DNA of 64,000 bases from Rhodopseudomonas rhenobacensis (GCF_014203125.1 NZ_JACHIH010000026.1:1-64000); one strand, 5' to 3'; positions 11,101 to 19,755 are shown, numbered from the stretch's first letter. Notes: a model not told the origin generated them from the sequence alone. A program made the numbers and translations.

Positions 11101-11635
11101 AGCCCGACTTGCGCGGCATGAACAATTCATCGGCCTGGCTTTGCAGCCGCGCCCGGGTTTGCGACAGCGACGCCATGCCGGCCGAACTCGCCGCCAGCGT
11201 CTCCGCCAGCCGGCCGCCGGCGTTAAGCAGTTCATGGCCGCCCTCGCGCAGCGCCTCGGCGGTCAACCCGAACTCGCGGCCGAACGCCTCGCGCGACAGT
11301 CCGGCGAGCAGCGGCGCCAAAAGATCGTCGGGCAGCGGCTGGTCGTTGCAATCGATCAGCGTGTTCTTGTTGCCCTTGCGACGCCGCGCCTCGAACAGCC
11401 GGCCGTCGGAATGACGGAAGCTGCCGCCGATCCGCAACGATCTGCTCTCGTGCAGGAAGTCGTAATCGGTGCGGCCGCCGAAGCCGAACAGCAGATCGCC
11501 GATCGCCGACAACGCCGAGGTTTTGCCGGCCTCGTTGGCGCCGAGCACGACGTGCAGCGCCGCTGCGGCATCGAACGAGAGCGTGCGATCGGTGAAGCGG
11601 CCGTAGCGCTCGAAGGCGAGCCGTTCGATCCTCAC
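8177..11635 (-). CDS. SbcC/YhaN-like coiled-coil ATPase
   Basis: A 1152-residue SMC/Rad50-type ATPase. Walker A is GANEAGKTS at residues 32-40. Long alanine- and arginine-rich coiled coils fill residues 180-1000. The C-terminal ATPase half has the ABC signature LSEGSRDQLFLALRLALLE and Walker B region FIGDDLLTSFDE, followed by the H-loop segment IILFTHHRHV. No CxxC zinc hook is evident at the middle, unlike Rad50/SbcC, which fits the YhaN branch. It begins with GTG at 11635, whose last bases form the TGA of the upstream nuclease gene (GTGA overlap), so the two are translationally coupled. The pair would process DNA ends or hairpins. Confidence 0.9.
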   Translation of the reverse strand: MRIERLAFERYGRFTDRTLSFDAAAALHVVLGANEAGKTSALSAIGDLLFGFGGRTDYDFLHESRSLRIGGSFRHSDGRLFEARRRKGNKNTLIDCNDQPLPDDLLAPLLAGLSREAFGREFGLTAEALREGGHELLNAGGRLAETLAASSAGMASLSQTRARLQSQADELFMPRKSGSKPFYLAAERRDNADRALRDAIVTREAVTQAETAVREARQKLEALNAAHAEIGGTLALWQRTLRVRSHLARLDGIAAELAALADLPAVAAPSLTEWRAALDTHAALERELAALEAAAAADAAEIAAMAVDQTLLAEAATIDALRERLGAVRKALEDLPKRRQAQDSAQAQLDEAAQRLGLASHRDVLAQLPSDPALAQAREAIAQTARAEQAITDAETRCARAQQERDAFATEQVEATAVVDIDQLRQRFDALGEIPAQADRLRRDRASLQSETEALVAASAALDPSPGAPDRLRALPAPDHATIATFARAAEAADAEIKRLAEALAATDAAIAATEAELARLSQAGVVPTRADLIRARDDRDQHFSGLRAALSADRNVVERQLDAAEHASQNIDRVTDLLLSDTERATRHEDAQQRLAASREERARQHDKLSGLQARRAELDTAWRGTWAASRLQPRSPAEMLRWRERFDELLKRLERCDAQRAALEALTAALEQGKLAVAGFLDSSGGVADRTLAADLLYREAKARFEALQGAWADARARAVAKTRIERDLSEATAARDAAQSALARHRAAWPAAMAGIGQGRDATPVQAAAALAVWQSVAVPKAAYQLEGHRVTAIEADLAAFDADVFGVVDRVAPALRAESAQQSLARLVDKLDATRRDAATCRRLHEAAVKRAASRNALLARRAATELLLDDARHAFGVAEITELALPFERALARQRLAADQEALRRDLYDIADGRDDAALRQERGGLDLDRLPGDIDRETLRQTQLLDDIAAASATLHQAQADCAALTKGRDAAAQAAERAEANAELLSIAERWLLRAAAARLASRAIERHRAMVQDPLIARASSLFATATGAAFAGLGIDYGDDDQPVLVARRCDGSQVAVAGLSEGSRDQLFLALRLALLERRSSESIPFIGDDLLTSFDEPRTLATLRLLAEAGRQRQIILFTHHRHVAELAKALNDHPVELIEL

Positions 11636-12858
11636 GAAACCTCTCCGGCGAGCAACGCGCGCGCATCATCGGCCAGCCGCTGCAAGGCGTCGGAGCGATC
11701 GAACTCGTCGTGCAGATCCTTCGGCAGCTTGGCCTTGATGATCTCCGTAAGATCGGCCAGCACCGCAGCGAACTCCGGATCGGACGCCGCCTCGCGTAGC
11801 AGCCGATCGGCGTCGAGCGCGTCGGCACCCGCCTCCACTGCGGCCGAGCGCGCCGGCAGACTGGTCTTCACCTTGAGCTGTTCCACCCAGCAATCGTCGG
11901 CGAGCTGAAACGCGGTGGCGCGCAGATCGTCCTGCAGCGTCTCGCGCCGCGCGATCAGATGATTGTGCAGCGAGGTCGCCCCAATCAGCGTGATCCGCGC
12001 CGCCAGCGGCCGGCCTTCGCTTTGAGCTTGCGCTTCGGCGAGCGCGTCGCGGCAGCGCGCCAGCATCTCGTCTTCGTGAGCGACGTCGGTGATATCGACG
12101 GTCAGGTGCGCCCAGCGCGCGCCGTCCAGCGCCAGCGGAGTCACCTCGATGACGCGGCCGTCTTCAACGGTGACGCGCACCGCGCCCTTGGCGCCGGTCT
12201 CGCGCACGCTGCGGCCCTGCAGATTGCCCGGATAGACGATCCACGGATCGTCGCAGACCACGGCGGCGGCGTGGACGTGGCCGAGCGCCCAGTAATCATA
12301 GCCGAACCGCTTGAGATCCTCGACGCTGCACGGCGCGTAGCCGTCATGACCGCGCGTGCCGTCGAGCGAAGTATGCAGCACGCCGATATTGAGCCAGCCG
12401 TCGCGGCGCGGCGGATAGCTCTCGACGAAGTCGGCGGTGAGCCGGTTCGGGAAGCTGCGGCCATGTAGCGCGACGCGATGCGCGTCGAGCGCGATGGTCG
12501 AGGCCTTGCCGGCGCCGAACACGGTGACGCTGTCAGGATACGGCAGATCGCGCGACATCACGCTCGCCGCATCATGATTGCCCTTGACGATGAACACCGG
12601 AATGCCGGCGCGATGCAGCGCGCTGATCGCGCGGACGAAGAACAGCCCGGTCGAGACGTCCTTCCAGTCGCCGTCGAACACGTCGCCGGCGATGATCAGG
12701 AACGCCGCCTCGCTGGCGATGGTCTGCTCGATCAGCGCTTCCACCGCGCGGCGGCCGGCCTGCGCGAAACGCGCCGCCACCGCCTTGTCCTTCAAGCTCA
12801 ACCCGGCGAGCGGGCTGTCGATGTGCAGATCGGCGGCATGGATGAAGCTAAAGCGCAT
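11632..12858 (-). CDS. SbcD/YhaO-like metallophosphoesterase nuclease
   Basis: A 408-residue calcineurin-like DNA exonuclease. The metal-binding motifs appear in order: FIHAADLHID (Asp10, His12), AGDVFDGD, IVKGNHDAA, and ALGHVHAA. These are the Mre11/SbcD family signatures. The C-terminal portion (residues 290-408) is helical and probably contacts the ATPase. I chose the ATG at 12858 because the catalytic domain begins directly there; an in-frame upstream start at 12915 adds an untypical leader. It overlaps the SbcC-like gene by four bases and lies 113 bases after the AAA/HerA gene on the same strand, so it may belong to the same transcription unit as the possible defence genes. Confidence 0.92.
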   Translation of the reverse strand: MRFSFIHAADLHIDSPLAGLSLKDKAVAARFAQAGRRAVEALIEQTIASEAAFLIIAGDVFDGDWKDVSTGLFFVRAISALHRAGIPVFIVKGNHDAASVMSRDLPYPDSVTVFGAGKASTIALDAHRVALHGRSFPNRLTADFVESYPPRRDGWLNIGVLHTSLDGTRGHDGYAPCSVEDLKRFGYDYWALGHVHAAAVVCDDPWIVYPGNLQGRSVRETGAKGAVRVTVEDGRVIEVTPLALDGARWAHLTVDITDVAHEDEMLARCRDALAEAQAQSEGRPLAARITLIGATSLHNHLIARRETLQDDLRATAFQLADDCWVEQLKVKTSLPARSAAVEAGADALDADRLLREAASDPEFAAVLADLTEIIKAKLPKDLHDEFDRSDALQRLADDARALLAGEVS

Positions 12859-12971
12859 TGCGATCCGGATCGGCGTTGCGAGCGCGCTGCTTGGCCTTGG
12901 CGCTGCTCGCATCACGCGTGTGCGACGGGGATTCGCCCCTTATAGGTAGAATCATTCCTCGCGATCAAGGG

Positions 12972-15900
12972 CTATTGGCCGGCCTTGGCCACCACCTGTT
13001 CGGCGGTCAGCGGATTCGCCGGGTGCCATGTCAAACAAATCGGCGTGCGAATCCGGATCGGCCGCGGCAGGCCTTCGGTGGAGAAGTAGAACTCGCCGCG
13101 CGACAATTTTCCGATGTCCTCGCCGCTGCCGCCCTTGGCCGCCATCATGCCCTTGGTCGCCTCGATCGTCGCCGGCGAACTCATCCGGCCATAGAAATGC
13201 GTGGTGCAATTCGAGATGATCTTGGTGTCGATCCCGGTCGGGGTCTGGGTGGCGACAATCATGCCCAGCCCGTATTTGCGCGCCTGCGCCGCCAGCGACA
13301 ACGTGCTTTCCTTGCACGGCGTGGTGCGTTGCGACGGCGCGAAGTTCTGCGCCTCGTCGAGCACGTAGAGCCGGCCGGTCGGGCTCGGATGGCGCTTGAT
13401 CCAGGAGAACAGCGACATCTGCAACTGATTGACGAAAGCCTGCCGCGCCTCGTCGCTGGCAAGACCGGAGAAATTGATCACCGAAATTCGGGTCTTGCCG
13501 GTCTCGGTTCCGAACAGCACCTGCGGGTCGAGTGCCGCACCGCGGGATTGCAGCAGCGGATTGGTGGCGATCGCGGCGCGCAGCTGGTTGGCGATCGCGG
13601 CCGCGAGCTTGCCGGCATCGTCGATCTGACTGACCGCTTCGGGCAGTTCCGACAACAGATCGATCAACCGCGCGAGGTCGCCGCCGCCCGCCTTGGCGAA
13701 GCATCTCAAGGTGTCGGCCAGCACGCCTTCCTTGAGCTTGGCGCTGGCGCCCTTGGCGCCGATATAGGGCGACAACGTCGCCCGCGCCATTTCGATCGCC
13801 TGCGCGCGCTCGTCCTCGTCGCCGTTCAGCGCGGCGAAGTCCGGCAATAGCGCCAGCGACATCGGCCGGCCGGCGTTGAAGCCCGGGGTCCAGATCACGA
13901 CCTCGACGTCGCGGTGATAGTTGGCGGCCTTGGCGGCGTCGTCGGCGCTCCAGACCTCGGGCGGCGCCGGCCATTGATCGCCGAGCCGCGCCAGATCGTT
14001 GTTGGTGTCGAGCACGATCGCCGGAATCCCCAAGAGCGCTGCTTCCTCGACGATACGGCGAAGCAGCACGGTCTTGCCTGAGCCGGCGCCGGCCAGAATC
14101 GCGGTGTGGCGCGGCAGCAGATCGGCAGACAGCACCGCCGCGGCGCCGAGCGCGCCGTGGTCGTAGCGGTGACCGAGCGGAATGTCGCAGCTTGCTGATT
14201 TGCTTGGCGATGGCGAGGCATTGCCGAGCGGTGTTTTGCCTGCGGCATCGGGGCTTAGTGGCGGCGGCACCGGCGATGGCGAAGGCCGCGCGGGCGGCGG
14301 AACCGGCGACGGGCCAGCGGGCTTTGCCGGTTCAGGTTGCGGGCCGGCCAGGAACGGCGGCGGCGCCAGACCCGCGGCCTTGAACAGCGCGGTGTCGAAC
14401 AACGGCTTGCGCGCGCGCAGCCAGGCCTCGAAGCCGTCGGCATTGCGTCGCGCCATCGCGCGCAGCGCCACGAAGGCGCGCAGATCATCGCTGGTCGGGG
14501 CGACGAATTGGCCGCCGGCCTGGCGGAATTTGTCGACCAGCGCCGCGGTCTTGGCGCCGCCGGGCACCGCGCCCTCGCGCAGGATGAACAGGTGGCGAAA
14601 CTTCAGCGCGCGATCGACGCCGGAGGCGGTCATCGCCGCGCGCAGCCGGCTTTGAAACGCGATGGCGTTGTCATGCGCCAGAACGCGGAAGCAGAAGTGC
14701 TGCTCGCGGTCGCCCTCGGCGCGGAAGATGAAGGTCAGCCGGCCATGCAACGACGGCCGGCGCTGATCGGGATCGGGCTGCGAGACCACGTCGACATCGT
14801 CGGGAAGCTGCAGATGCGCGGTGTAGATCTGCAAGACATCGGCGAGCAGATCGCGCAGCGGATCCTCGTTGGAGAGGTCGAGCAAACCTGCGGTCGAAGC
14901 CGCGCGGAGTTCGTGGCTGAAGGTCTCGTCGAGTCCGGTCGGCGGAGCAGCTTTGACAGGCGGCTGCGCGGCATCGAAGGTCCTGCAGATGATGATCTTG
15001 CCCTCGGCGAGGCAGCGCTGACGATGGTCGTCGCACGCCTTCAGCAATTGCCGCGGCGTGAAACCCACCGCCGTCTCGAACGCCTCCGGCGCGAAGGGGA
15101 ACGATTCATCGGGCGCGGTGTAGCCGCCGGCGGCATATGCCTGCGCCAACCGGGCGCTCACCAAGGCCCGCGCCAGTTGCGGCTGCGGCAATGCATACAG
15201 AACGTTCGGCCGATAGTAGCGGTCGGTGACCGCCACGGTCGCCTTCGACCTGAGCACCTCCCACGACGCCTCCAGACAGGACACCACGGTGATGGCGCGC
15301 CGTTTCACGTCGTGCAGATCCATCAACCCGTGCGCCAGCGCCTCGATGATCGATTGCGTCTCCTGGGTCTGCTCCGAGGCCGCAGCTCCATTGCCGCGAT
15401 AGCGTTCGGCATTGGCCTCGCTGATGATGGCGTCGATCTGATCGACCGCGATCAAGGTCGGCCCGACCAGGCTCAACAACCATGAGATGCCGCGAACGAT
15501 GTCGATCGGCGATTTCTTGACCACGACGAAGCCGAGCTCGCGCAGTTGCGCGGCGTCGAGATCCATGCCTTGCAGCCAGGCGTGCGCGATGCTTCCGCAC
15601 TCCAGATCCTCGGAGATCAGCAGCACGAAGGCGCGCACCACGTCGCCGTGCTGCTGGGTCATGGCGCGGTCGCGTCGCGCCAGCGCAGCCAGGAATGTTT
15701 TGACCAGTTCCGCCATCAACTCCCGCGGCCGCCCCCTCCAGCGGCCGGCGATGTCGGCCAGTTGCGCCTGCAGTTCGAGCAGGGTGGCGAGCTTGTGGAT
15801 CAGCCGGTCGTACTGCGTGCGACGCTCGTCGATGCGCACTTGCAGGGAATTGAGAAATCCGAGCGCCACCGAGGCCCAGAAATCCTTGACCCCGACGAAG

Positions 15901-16190
15901 TCCAACAGGATGAACACCGCGTCCTCTTCCCAGACCCGGCGCCGCAGTTCTCCGATCAGGTGGGTCTTGCCGAGACCGGCCGAGCCGATCACCACGCGAC
16001 CGAGCGGCTCGTTGTCCGGCTCGGCGTCGCGGGTGCTGCTCAGAAAATACCGCATCAGTTCGTCGAGCACGTCCTCGTGGACCGGCGCGTGATAAGGCTG
16101 GTCACGCCAGATGCCCTTGAGCTGGCGGGTCCAGTTGAAATCGACCGCGCGAAACGCCTCGAGTTCGGTCATCGCTGCTTCACTGCTCAT
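12972..16190 (-). CDS. Two-ATPase protein: AAA/ORC-like N-terminus and HerA-like C-terminus
   Basis: A 1072-residue protein with two P-loop modules. The first has Walker A GSAGLGKTH (residues 69-77) and a Walker B-like LIAVDQIDAI near 246; its following region (FTPRQLLKACDDHRQR) resembles the ORC/Cdc6 tail. A middle domain of unknown type (about 440-610) is followed by a Pro/Ser/Lys linker (about 615-670). The C-terminal module is HerA/FtsK-like: Walker A AGAGSGKT near 700-707, Walker B LYVLDEAQNF near 940, then ATQTPTGIDTKIISNCTTHF, typical of HerA hexameric translocases. It overlaps the winged-helix gene (TGATG), so the two are translationally coupled. DNA translocation is expected; the overall role is unknown, possibly antiphage or DNA-end handling. 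Confidence 0.85.
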   Translation of the reverse strand: MSSEAAMTELEAFRAVDFNWTRQLKGIWRDQPYHAPVHEDVLDELMRYFLSSTRDAEPDNEPLGRVVIGSAGLGKTHLIGELRRRVWEEDAVFILLDFVGVKDFWASVALGFLNSLQVRIDERRTQYDRLIHKLATLLELQAQLADIAGRWRGRPRELMAELVKTFLAALARRDRAMTQQHGDVVRAFVLLISEDLECGSIAHAWLQGMDLDAAQLRELGFVVVKKSPIDIVRGISWLLSLVGPTLIAVDQIDAIISEANAERYRGNGAAASEQTQETQSIIEALAHGLMDLHDVKRRAITVVSCLEASWEVLRSKATVAVTDRYYRPNVLYALPQPQLARALVSARLAQAYAAGGYTAPDESFPFAPEAFETAVGFTPRQLLKACDDHRQRCLAEGKIIICRTFDAAQPPVKAAPPTGLDETFSHELRAASTAGLLDLSNEDPLRDLLADVLQIYTAHLQLPDDVDVVSQPDPDQRRPSLHGRLTFIFRAEGDREQHFCFRVLAHDNAIAFQSRLRAAMTASGVDRALKFRHLFILREGAVPGGAKTAALVDKFRQAGGQFVAPTSDDLRAFVALRAMARRNADGFEAWLRARKPLFDTALFKAAGLAPPPFLAGPQPEPAKPAGPSPVPPPARPSPSPVPPPLSPDAAGKTPLGNASPSPSKSASCDIPLGHRYDHGALGAAAVLSADLLPRHTAILAGAGSGKTVLLRRIVEEAALLGIPAIVLDTNNDLARLGDQWPAPPEVWSADDAAKAANYHRDVEVVIWTPGFNAGRPMSLALLPDFAALNGDEDERAQAIEMARATLSPYIGAKGASAKLKEGVLADTLRCFAKAGGGDLARLIDLLSELPEAVSQIDDAGKLAAAIANQLRAAIATNPLLQSRGAALDPQVLFGTETGKTRISVINFSGLASDEARQAFVNQLQMSLFSWIKRHPSPTGRLYVLDEAQNFAPSQRTTPCKESTLSLAAQARKYGLGMIVATQTPTGIDTKIISNCTTHFYGRMSSPATIEATKGMMAAKGGSGEDIGKLSRGEFYFSTEGLPRPIRIRTPICLTWHPANPLTAEQVVAKAGQ

Positions 16191-16900
16191 CAGTTCTCGA
16201 TCCAGACGATGTGGCGCGGCTCGTTGCCGATCTGAATGGCGGCCTCGCGATCGGCGTCGGTGACGTCGATGCGATTGTCGAGCTGCATCAGCGAGGCCTG
16301 TTGCTCGCGCTGCATCTGCTTCAGCGCTGCGTCGAGCGCCGAGCGCTCGATCTCCGGCAATTTCGCCCGCAAATCCTTCAGCAAGGCACGGCGATTGAAG
16401 CCACCGGCGACGGCCAGATAGGCATCGCGGATGCGCTGGCGCAGATCCGTGGGCTCCGCTGGCGCCGGCTTACCATCAGGCGCGGCGCTTTCGGCAGGAT
16501 CAGGAACAGCCGGCGTGCCAAGCACATCGGCGAGGCGCAGATCGCGAGCCTTCAGATAGGCCGCAAGCCGCTTGAGCCAGGCCTGCAGCACGAAGGCGAC
16601 GCCGCTCTCCGGTAGCGGATCGGCGAGGTGGCGCTCCGCCCAATCCCAGCCTTTGTCGGTGACGGTGAGCAAATACGCCTGGCGCTCTCCCTTCGCGACC
16701 TCGATCAAGCCTGCCTGCCGCAACGCTTCGCGTTCGGCCTTTTCGATCTTTGGCTTCAGCTTGCCGCCATAGCCGGCGCCGCCGGCGCCGAGCAGCGCCC
16801 ACATCGCCAGCGCCTGCTTTTCGGCATCTCTTTGTTCGCGGGTTTTCGGGGGCGGCTTGTGAGCGGGCTTGGGTTTCTTGGACTTGCGAGGTGTTGTCAC
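16190..16900 (-). CDS. Winged-helix-like protein of unknown function
   Basis: A 236-residue protein with no known name that I recognise. A basic, proline-rich start (TTPRKSKKPKPAHKPPPKTR) leads to a predicted winged helix: KAEREALRQAGLIEVAKGE followed by QAYLLTVTDKGWDWAERHL, a pattern of recognition helix and wing. A second region (IRDAYLAVAGGFNRRALLKD, then IERSALDAALKQMQREQQAS) is helical. I chose GTG at 16900 because GAGG lies just before it; an upstream ATG at 16990 would overlap the nuclease gene by 83 bases. It is the middle gene of the tightly packed trio (7 bases after the nuclease, overlapping the AAA/HerA gene). It could recruit the complex to DNA or regulate it. Confidence 0.7.
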   Translation of the reverse strand: MTTPRKSKKPKPAHKPPPKTREQRDAEKQALAMWALLGAGGAGYGGKLKPKIEKAEREALRQAGLIEVAKGERQAYLLTVTDKGWDWAERHLADPLPESGVAFVLQAWLKRLAAYLKARDLRLADVLGTPAVPDPAESAAPDGKPAPAEPTDLRQRIRDAYLAVAGGFNRRALLKDLRAKLPEIERSALDAALKQMQREQQASLMQLDNRIDVTDADREAAIQIGNEPRHIVWIEN

Positions 16901-16907
16901 GGTCGCC

Positions 16908-17975
16908 TCATGTGATCCGTTCGCCGCAAAGGTGGACGATGTCGCGGATCTTCTCAATCGCTTTTCCGACGTCCTGCGCGATTTCATCATTGGCCAGACG
17001 CAAGACAGTGTAGCCGCTGAGCGTCAGTTCGTAGTCACGATGACGATCGTACATGAAGGCTGCCCGATTCCCGTGACTGCCGTAACCGTCGAGTTCGACG
17101 GCGAGGCGTCCGTGCGTCCAGACGAAGTCCACTTTCGGCCGCGAGCCACGGACGGTATCCACGAACTGATTGCAGCCGAATAACGGTGCCAGTTCAGCAT
17201 CAGCACGTAGCGCCTTGGCAAGCCGCTGCTCGGCGTCGCTGAGCGGATGCGGCGAACCGAGCCACGGCGCGAGCCAGATTCCGGTTTCGTTAGCAACGTC
17301 GGCCTGCGGCGTATCTGCTTCGGGTTCGATCTCCTCCGCGGCCAGCGTCCGGGCGCCAAACAGAATGCGATCGAACGGCGGCTGATGCGGCGGCAGTTCT
17401 GCAAACAGCGCGACCACCGCGCAATTGGCGTGCTGGGCGATCCACTCCAGCGCATGCACCACCGCGTCGGGACGAGATTGCTGGCAGGCCTCGTCGCCAT
17501 CGACGACCAACACCAGGCCATGCCGGCTGATCGCCAGCACGAGCTGCGCCAGTTCCACCGCCGGCAGCGCGCCTGCGACGCGCGGCGGACGATCGGCCAA
17601 CGCTGACGTGGCCGCAGCCTCGGCCCAGTTCGGCGATAACCGGGCGATGTCGCCGGCGAGCCGCCGCACCATCGCCGCCGCGGCCATCTGTCCCAGCTTA
17701 TCGTTGCGGCATTCCGCGAAACTGACATCGGTGAACCAGATCGGCCACAGCCGCCGCGCGGTGTCCGCAAGCAGCTCGATCACCCGGGCGACGATCGCCT
17801 CGGCCGAAGCCGCCGGCGCGATCGGCGCGAACAGCACCCGGGGTGAGCTTTGATCCGCCTCGAACGCATCGAGCAGTCGACGCAGCGCCGTGCCGTCGAG
17901 CCCGGTCAGAACGGCGACCGCTCCGGGACGAGCTGCTACGACGATATTGGCAAGCGAAGCTGAGAGCGGCATCAT
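16908..17975 (-). CDS. DUF559-type endonuclease with a degenerate ATPase-like N-terminus
   Basis: A 355-residue protein. The last third carries a restriction-endonuclease-like (DUF559/Vsr-like) core: KVDFVWTHGRLAVELDGYGSHG near 279-300, then YDRHRDYELTLSGYTVLRLAN. The conserved acidic residues D..E.D fit the PD-(D/E)XK pattern. The first two thirds look like a decayed P-loop domain: AVLTGLDGTALRRLLDAF replaces a Walker A, and HGLVLVVDGDEA resembles a Walker B. I chose ATG at 17975 because the domain starts there; a start at 18074 is possible but gives a basic leader. It is first of the trio with the winged-helix and AAA/HerA genes, and is the likely effector. Its nuclease activity is inferred from motifs only. 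Confidence 0.7.
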   Translation of the reverse strand: MMPLSASLANIVVAARPGAVAVLTGLDGTALRRLLDAFEADQSSPRVLFAPIAPAASAEAIVARVIELLADTARRLWPIWFTDVSFAECRNDKLGQMAAAAMVRRLAGDIARLSPNWAEAAATSALADRPPRVAGALPAVELAQLVLAISRHGLVLVVDGDEACQQSRPDAVVHALEWIAQHANCAVVALFAELPPHQPPFDRILFGARTLAAEEIEPEADTPQADVANETGIWLAPWLGSPHPLSDAEQRLAKALRADAELAPLFGCNQFVDTVRGSRPKVDFVWTHGRLAVELDGYGSHGNRAAFMYDRHRDYELTLSGYTVLRLANDEIAQDVGKAIEKIRDIVHLCGERIT

Positions 17976-18189
17976 CGCGACAAGTATAACCGCTGCGGCG
18001 CCGACGTCACGGCTTTCGCCGCGGTCGCCTATGCGGTGTGTCTCACGATCGGAGGTAGCATACGCCGCTTTCAAGTCCGCATCGAGAACCTCCTGCTACC
18101 ACCTCGCAATCGACGAGCGCAGGTCGCGTCAACTGGTGGGCGGCCTGCTGCACGCGGCCCATCCGGCGGCGCGACGAAACGGCCGCGGC

Positions 18190-19242
18190 TCAGCCGACCC
18201 ATTCCTCGTAATCGCGGGTGACCGCGGCGGCCGCGGTCTTGGCGGCGTCGTTGAGCCAGCCGCGCGGGCGCTTCGTCAGATCGGCGAGCAGCTTGTCCGC
18301 GCCGGGCGATCCCGCGGCGTGGATCGCGCCGAGATCGTAGCCCATCGTCCACATCAGATTGGCGTTCACCGCCGAGCCCGCCTTCTTGCCGAGCTCGATC
18401 TTGCGGGAATCCGGCGCCAGCCGCCGGACGATGAAATGCGCGCGGGTGTCGAGGAACGGATCGGGCGCGCGATATTTCGCGGTGGCGATCGTGAGAAAAT
18501 GCGAACTCGCCGCCTTGCTGTCGTGCGCCCAGACCCAGGCCGAGGGCACCAGCGCCTTGGCCTCGCGCAACAGCCGGCCGCCGCGCCATTGCGCGATCGC
18601 CACATAGCGCGGCCGGCCGAGGCTGCCGCCGCCGGCTGTGCGGCGGCGGAATTGAATGTCTTCGGCGTCCTCCGGCAGGCTCTTGGTCAAGGCGCGGATC
18701 ACTTTCTTCGGCGGCTCGGCCTTCTTCAGCTTGGCGATGTCGTGCCAGAATTTCTTCGACTTGTTGTCGGCGTCGAGCGCGTAGCGCAGCATCCAGATGT
18801 GGCTCTGGTCGAGCAGCGCCGGACGCGGATCGGCAAGCCCGGCGCGATAGCCCTTCAGCACGGCGTCGGCCGCCGCCTGCTTGCCGAGCGGACCCGGCGG
18901 CGCCAGCCGGATGCTGGCCGCGAGCCGCACCAGATCGAGCGGATAGGGCATCACCGCGGCTTCGTCGAAATCGTTGACGCCCCACACCAGGCGACCCTCG
19001 GCGTCGCGCCAGGTGCCGAAATTCTCCAGATGCAGATCGCCGACCGACAGCACAGTCGGCGCGTCCATCAGGTCGGGCAACAGTTTCGGAATGGTCTTGG
19101 CAAAGCGGAAGTAGGTCGCGCGGAGAAACAGGAACGGACTGTCCTTCATCCGCGCGTGCTTCTCGGTGAGATCGCGGGCGACCACGTCGCATTGCGTGCG
19201 CAGCCAAGCCTCGTAGGCGGCATTGTCCTTGCGAAACGACAT
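18190..19242 (-). CDS. DUF2252 family protein
   Basis: A 350-residue cytoplasmic protein of the DUF2252 family, which is distantly related to aminoglycoside phosphotransferases and kinases. Recognisable blocks are LSVGDLHLENFGTWRD (a kinase-like catalytic-loop motif around residues 66-81) and GVNDFDEAAVMPYPLDLVRLA, the DFD motif that would bind metal. The substrate is not known for the family. The gene stands alone, 214 bases upstream of the nuclease gene on the same strand, with no obvious functional link; it may or may not be transcribed through into it. The intervening region shows no gene I can support. Confidence 0.85.
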   Translation of the reverse strand: MSFRKDNAAYEAWLRTQCDVVARDLTEKHARMKDSPFLFLRATYFRFAKTIPKLLPDLMDAPTVLSVGDLHLENFGTWRDAEGRLVWGVNDFDEAAVMPYPLDLVRLAASIRLAPPGPLGKQAAADAVLKGYRAGLADPRPALLDQSHIWMLRYALDADNKSKKFWHDIAKLKKAEPPKKVIRALTKSLPEDAEDIQFRRRTAGGGSLGRPRYVAIAQWRGGRLLREAKALVPSAWVWAHDSKAASSHFLTIATAKYRAPDPFLDTRAHFIVRRLAPDSRKIELGKKAGSAVNANLMWTMGYDLGAIHAAGSPGADKLLADLTKRPRGWLNDAAKTAAAAVTRDYEEWVG

Positions 19243-19333
19243 CGGGCCTCACGCGGCGCAGAGACCTATCGCGCCGCGTCCATCTCAATCCGAAAACCGC
19301 AGGAATTCAACCTCTACTTGCCCGTCGCGCCGC

Positions 19334-19672
19334 TTAGCTGCGCGCGGCAGGCGGCGTCGCGGTATCAGCGGCTAACTCGGAGACCACTTCCAGATAGTCC
19401 TTGTGAATCGACTGCACGGTCTTGGCGTCGTCGAACTTGACGCGCCAGCTGCTTGGCCCGCCCCGCCCGACCACCACGCCCTGCCGCGCGCCATAGCGCG
19501 GATGCCGCTGCCGGCCGAGCGCGCTCATCTGCACCCGGGCGCCAACCGCGACGATCAGCTTGCGCGCGGCCGGGCCGATCTGCTCGCCGCAAGGCGCCGG
19601 CACCGGCTCGCCGCGGCCCTGCCAGTGCGCCATCATGGCGCCGGCGTCACAACGTTTGATGGTTTTGGTCAT
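19334..19672 (-). CDS. Small hypothetical protein
   Basis: A 112-residue protein I do not recognise. The central part is rich in Gly, Arg and short beta-like segments (VVVGRGGPSSWRVKFDDAKT), suggesting a small beta barrel such as an SH3-like or KOW-type fold, followed by a short helical end. I chose ATG at 19672 (MTKTIKRC) rather than the TTG at 19732, which would read through the operator sequence. The gene diverges from the TetR gene, and the operator at 19713-19732 is about 41 bases from its start, so the TetR protein may control it too. Confidence 0.6.
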   Translation of the reverse strand: MTKTIKRCDAGAMMAHWQGRGEPVPAPCGEQIGPAARKLIVAVGARVQMSALGRQRHPRYGARQGVVVGRGGPSSWRVKFDDAKTVQSIHKDYLEVVSELAADTATPPAARS

Positions 19673-19712
19673 GAACCGCTCCGCCGCCTCGCTGCACTGC
19701 GGGGAGGATATT

Positions 19713-19732
19713 TTGACTGACCAATTAGTCAA
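19713..19732 (-). promoter_or_regulatory. Probable TetR operator, copy 1
   Basis: The 20 bases read TTGACTAATTGGTCAGTCAA on the minus strand and are partly palindromic. Nineteen of them are identical to copy 2 at 19833-19851, in opposite orientation. The site sits about 41 bases from the start of the small gene at 19672 and near the divergent promoters. Likely bound by the TetR protein encoded next door. Confidence 0.7.
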
Positions 19733-19755
19733 CCAAAAATTTTAGTGTCCGCTAC

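Noticed and set aside
9410..11908. Plus-strand 832-codon frame over the SbcC-like gene
   Set aside because: Antisense shadow of a coiled-coil gene; no recognisable motif.
17890..19440. Plus-strand frame over the DUF2252 gene
   Set aside because: Shadow; DUF2252 motifs are clear on the minus strand.
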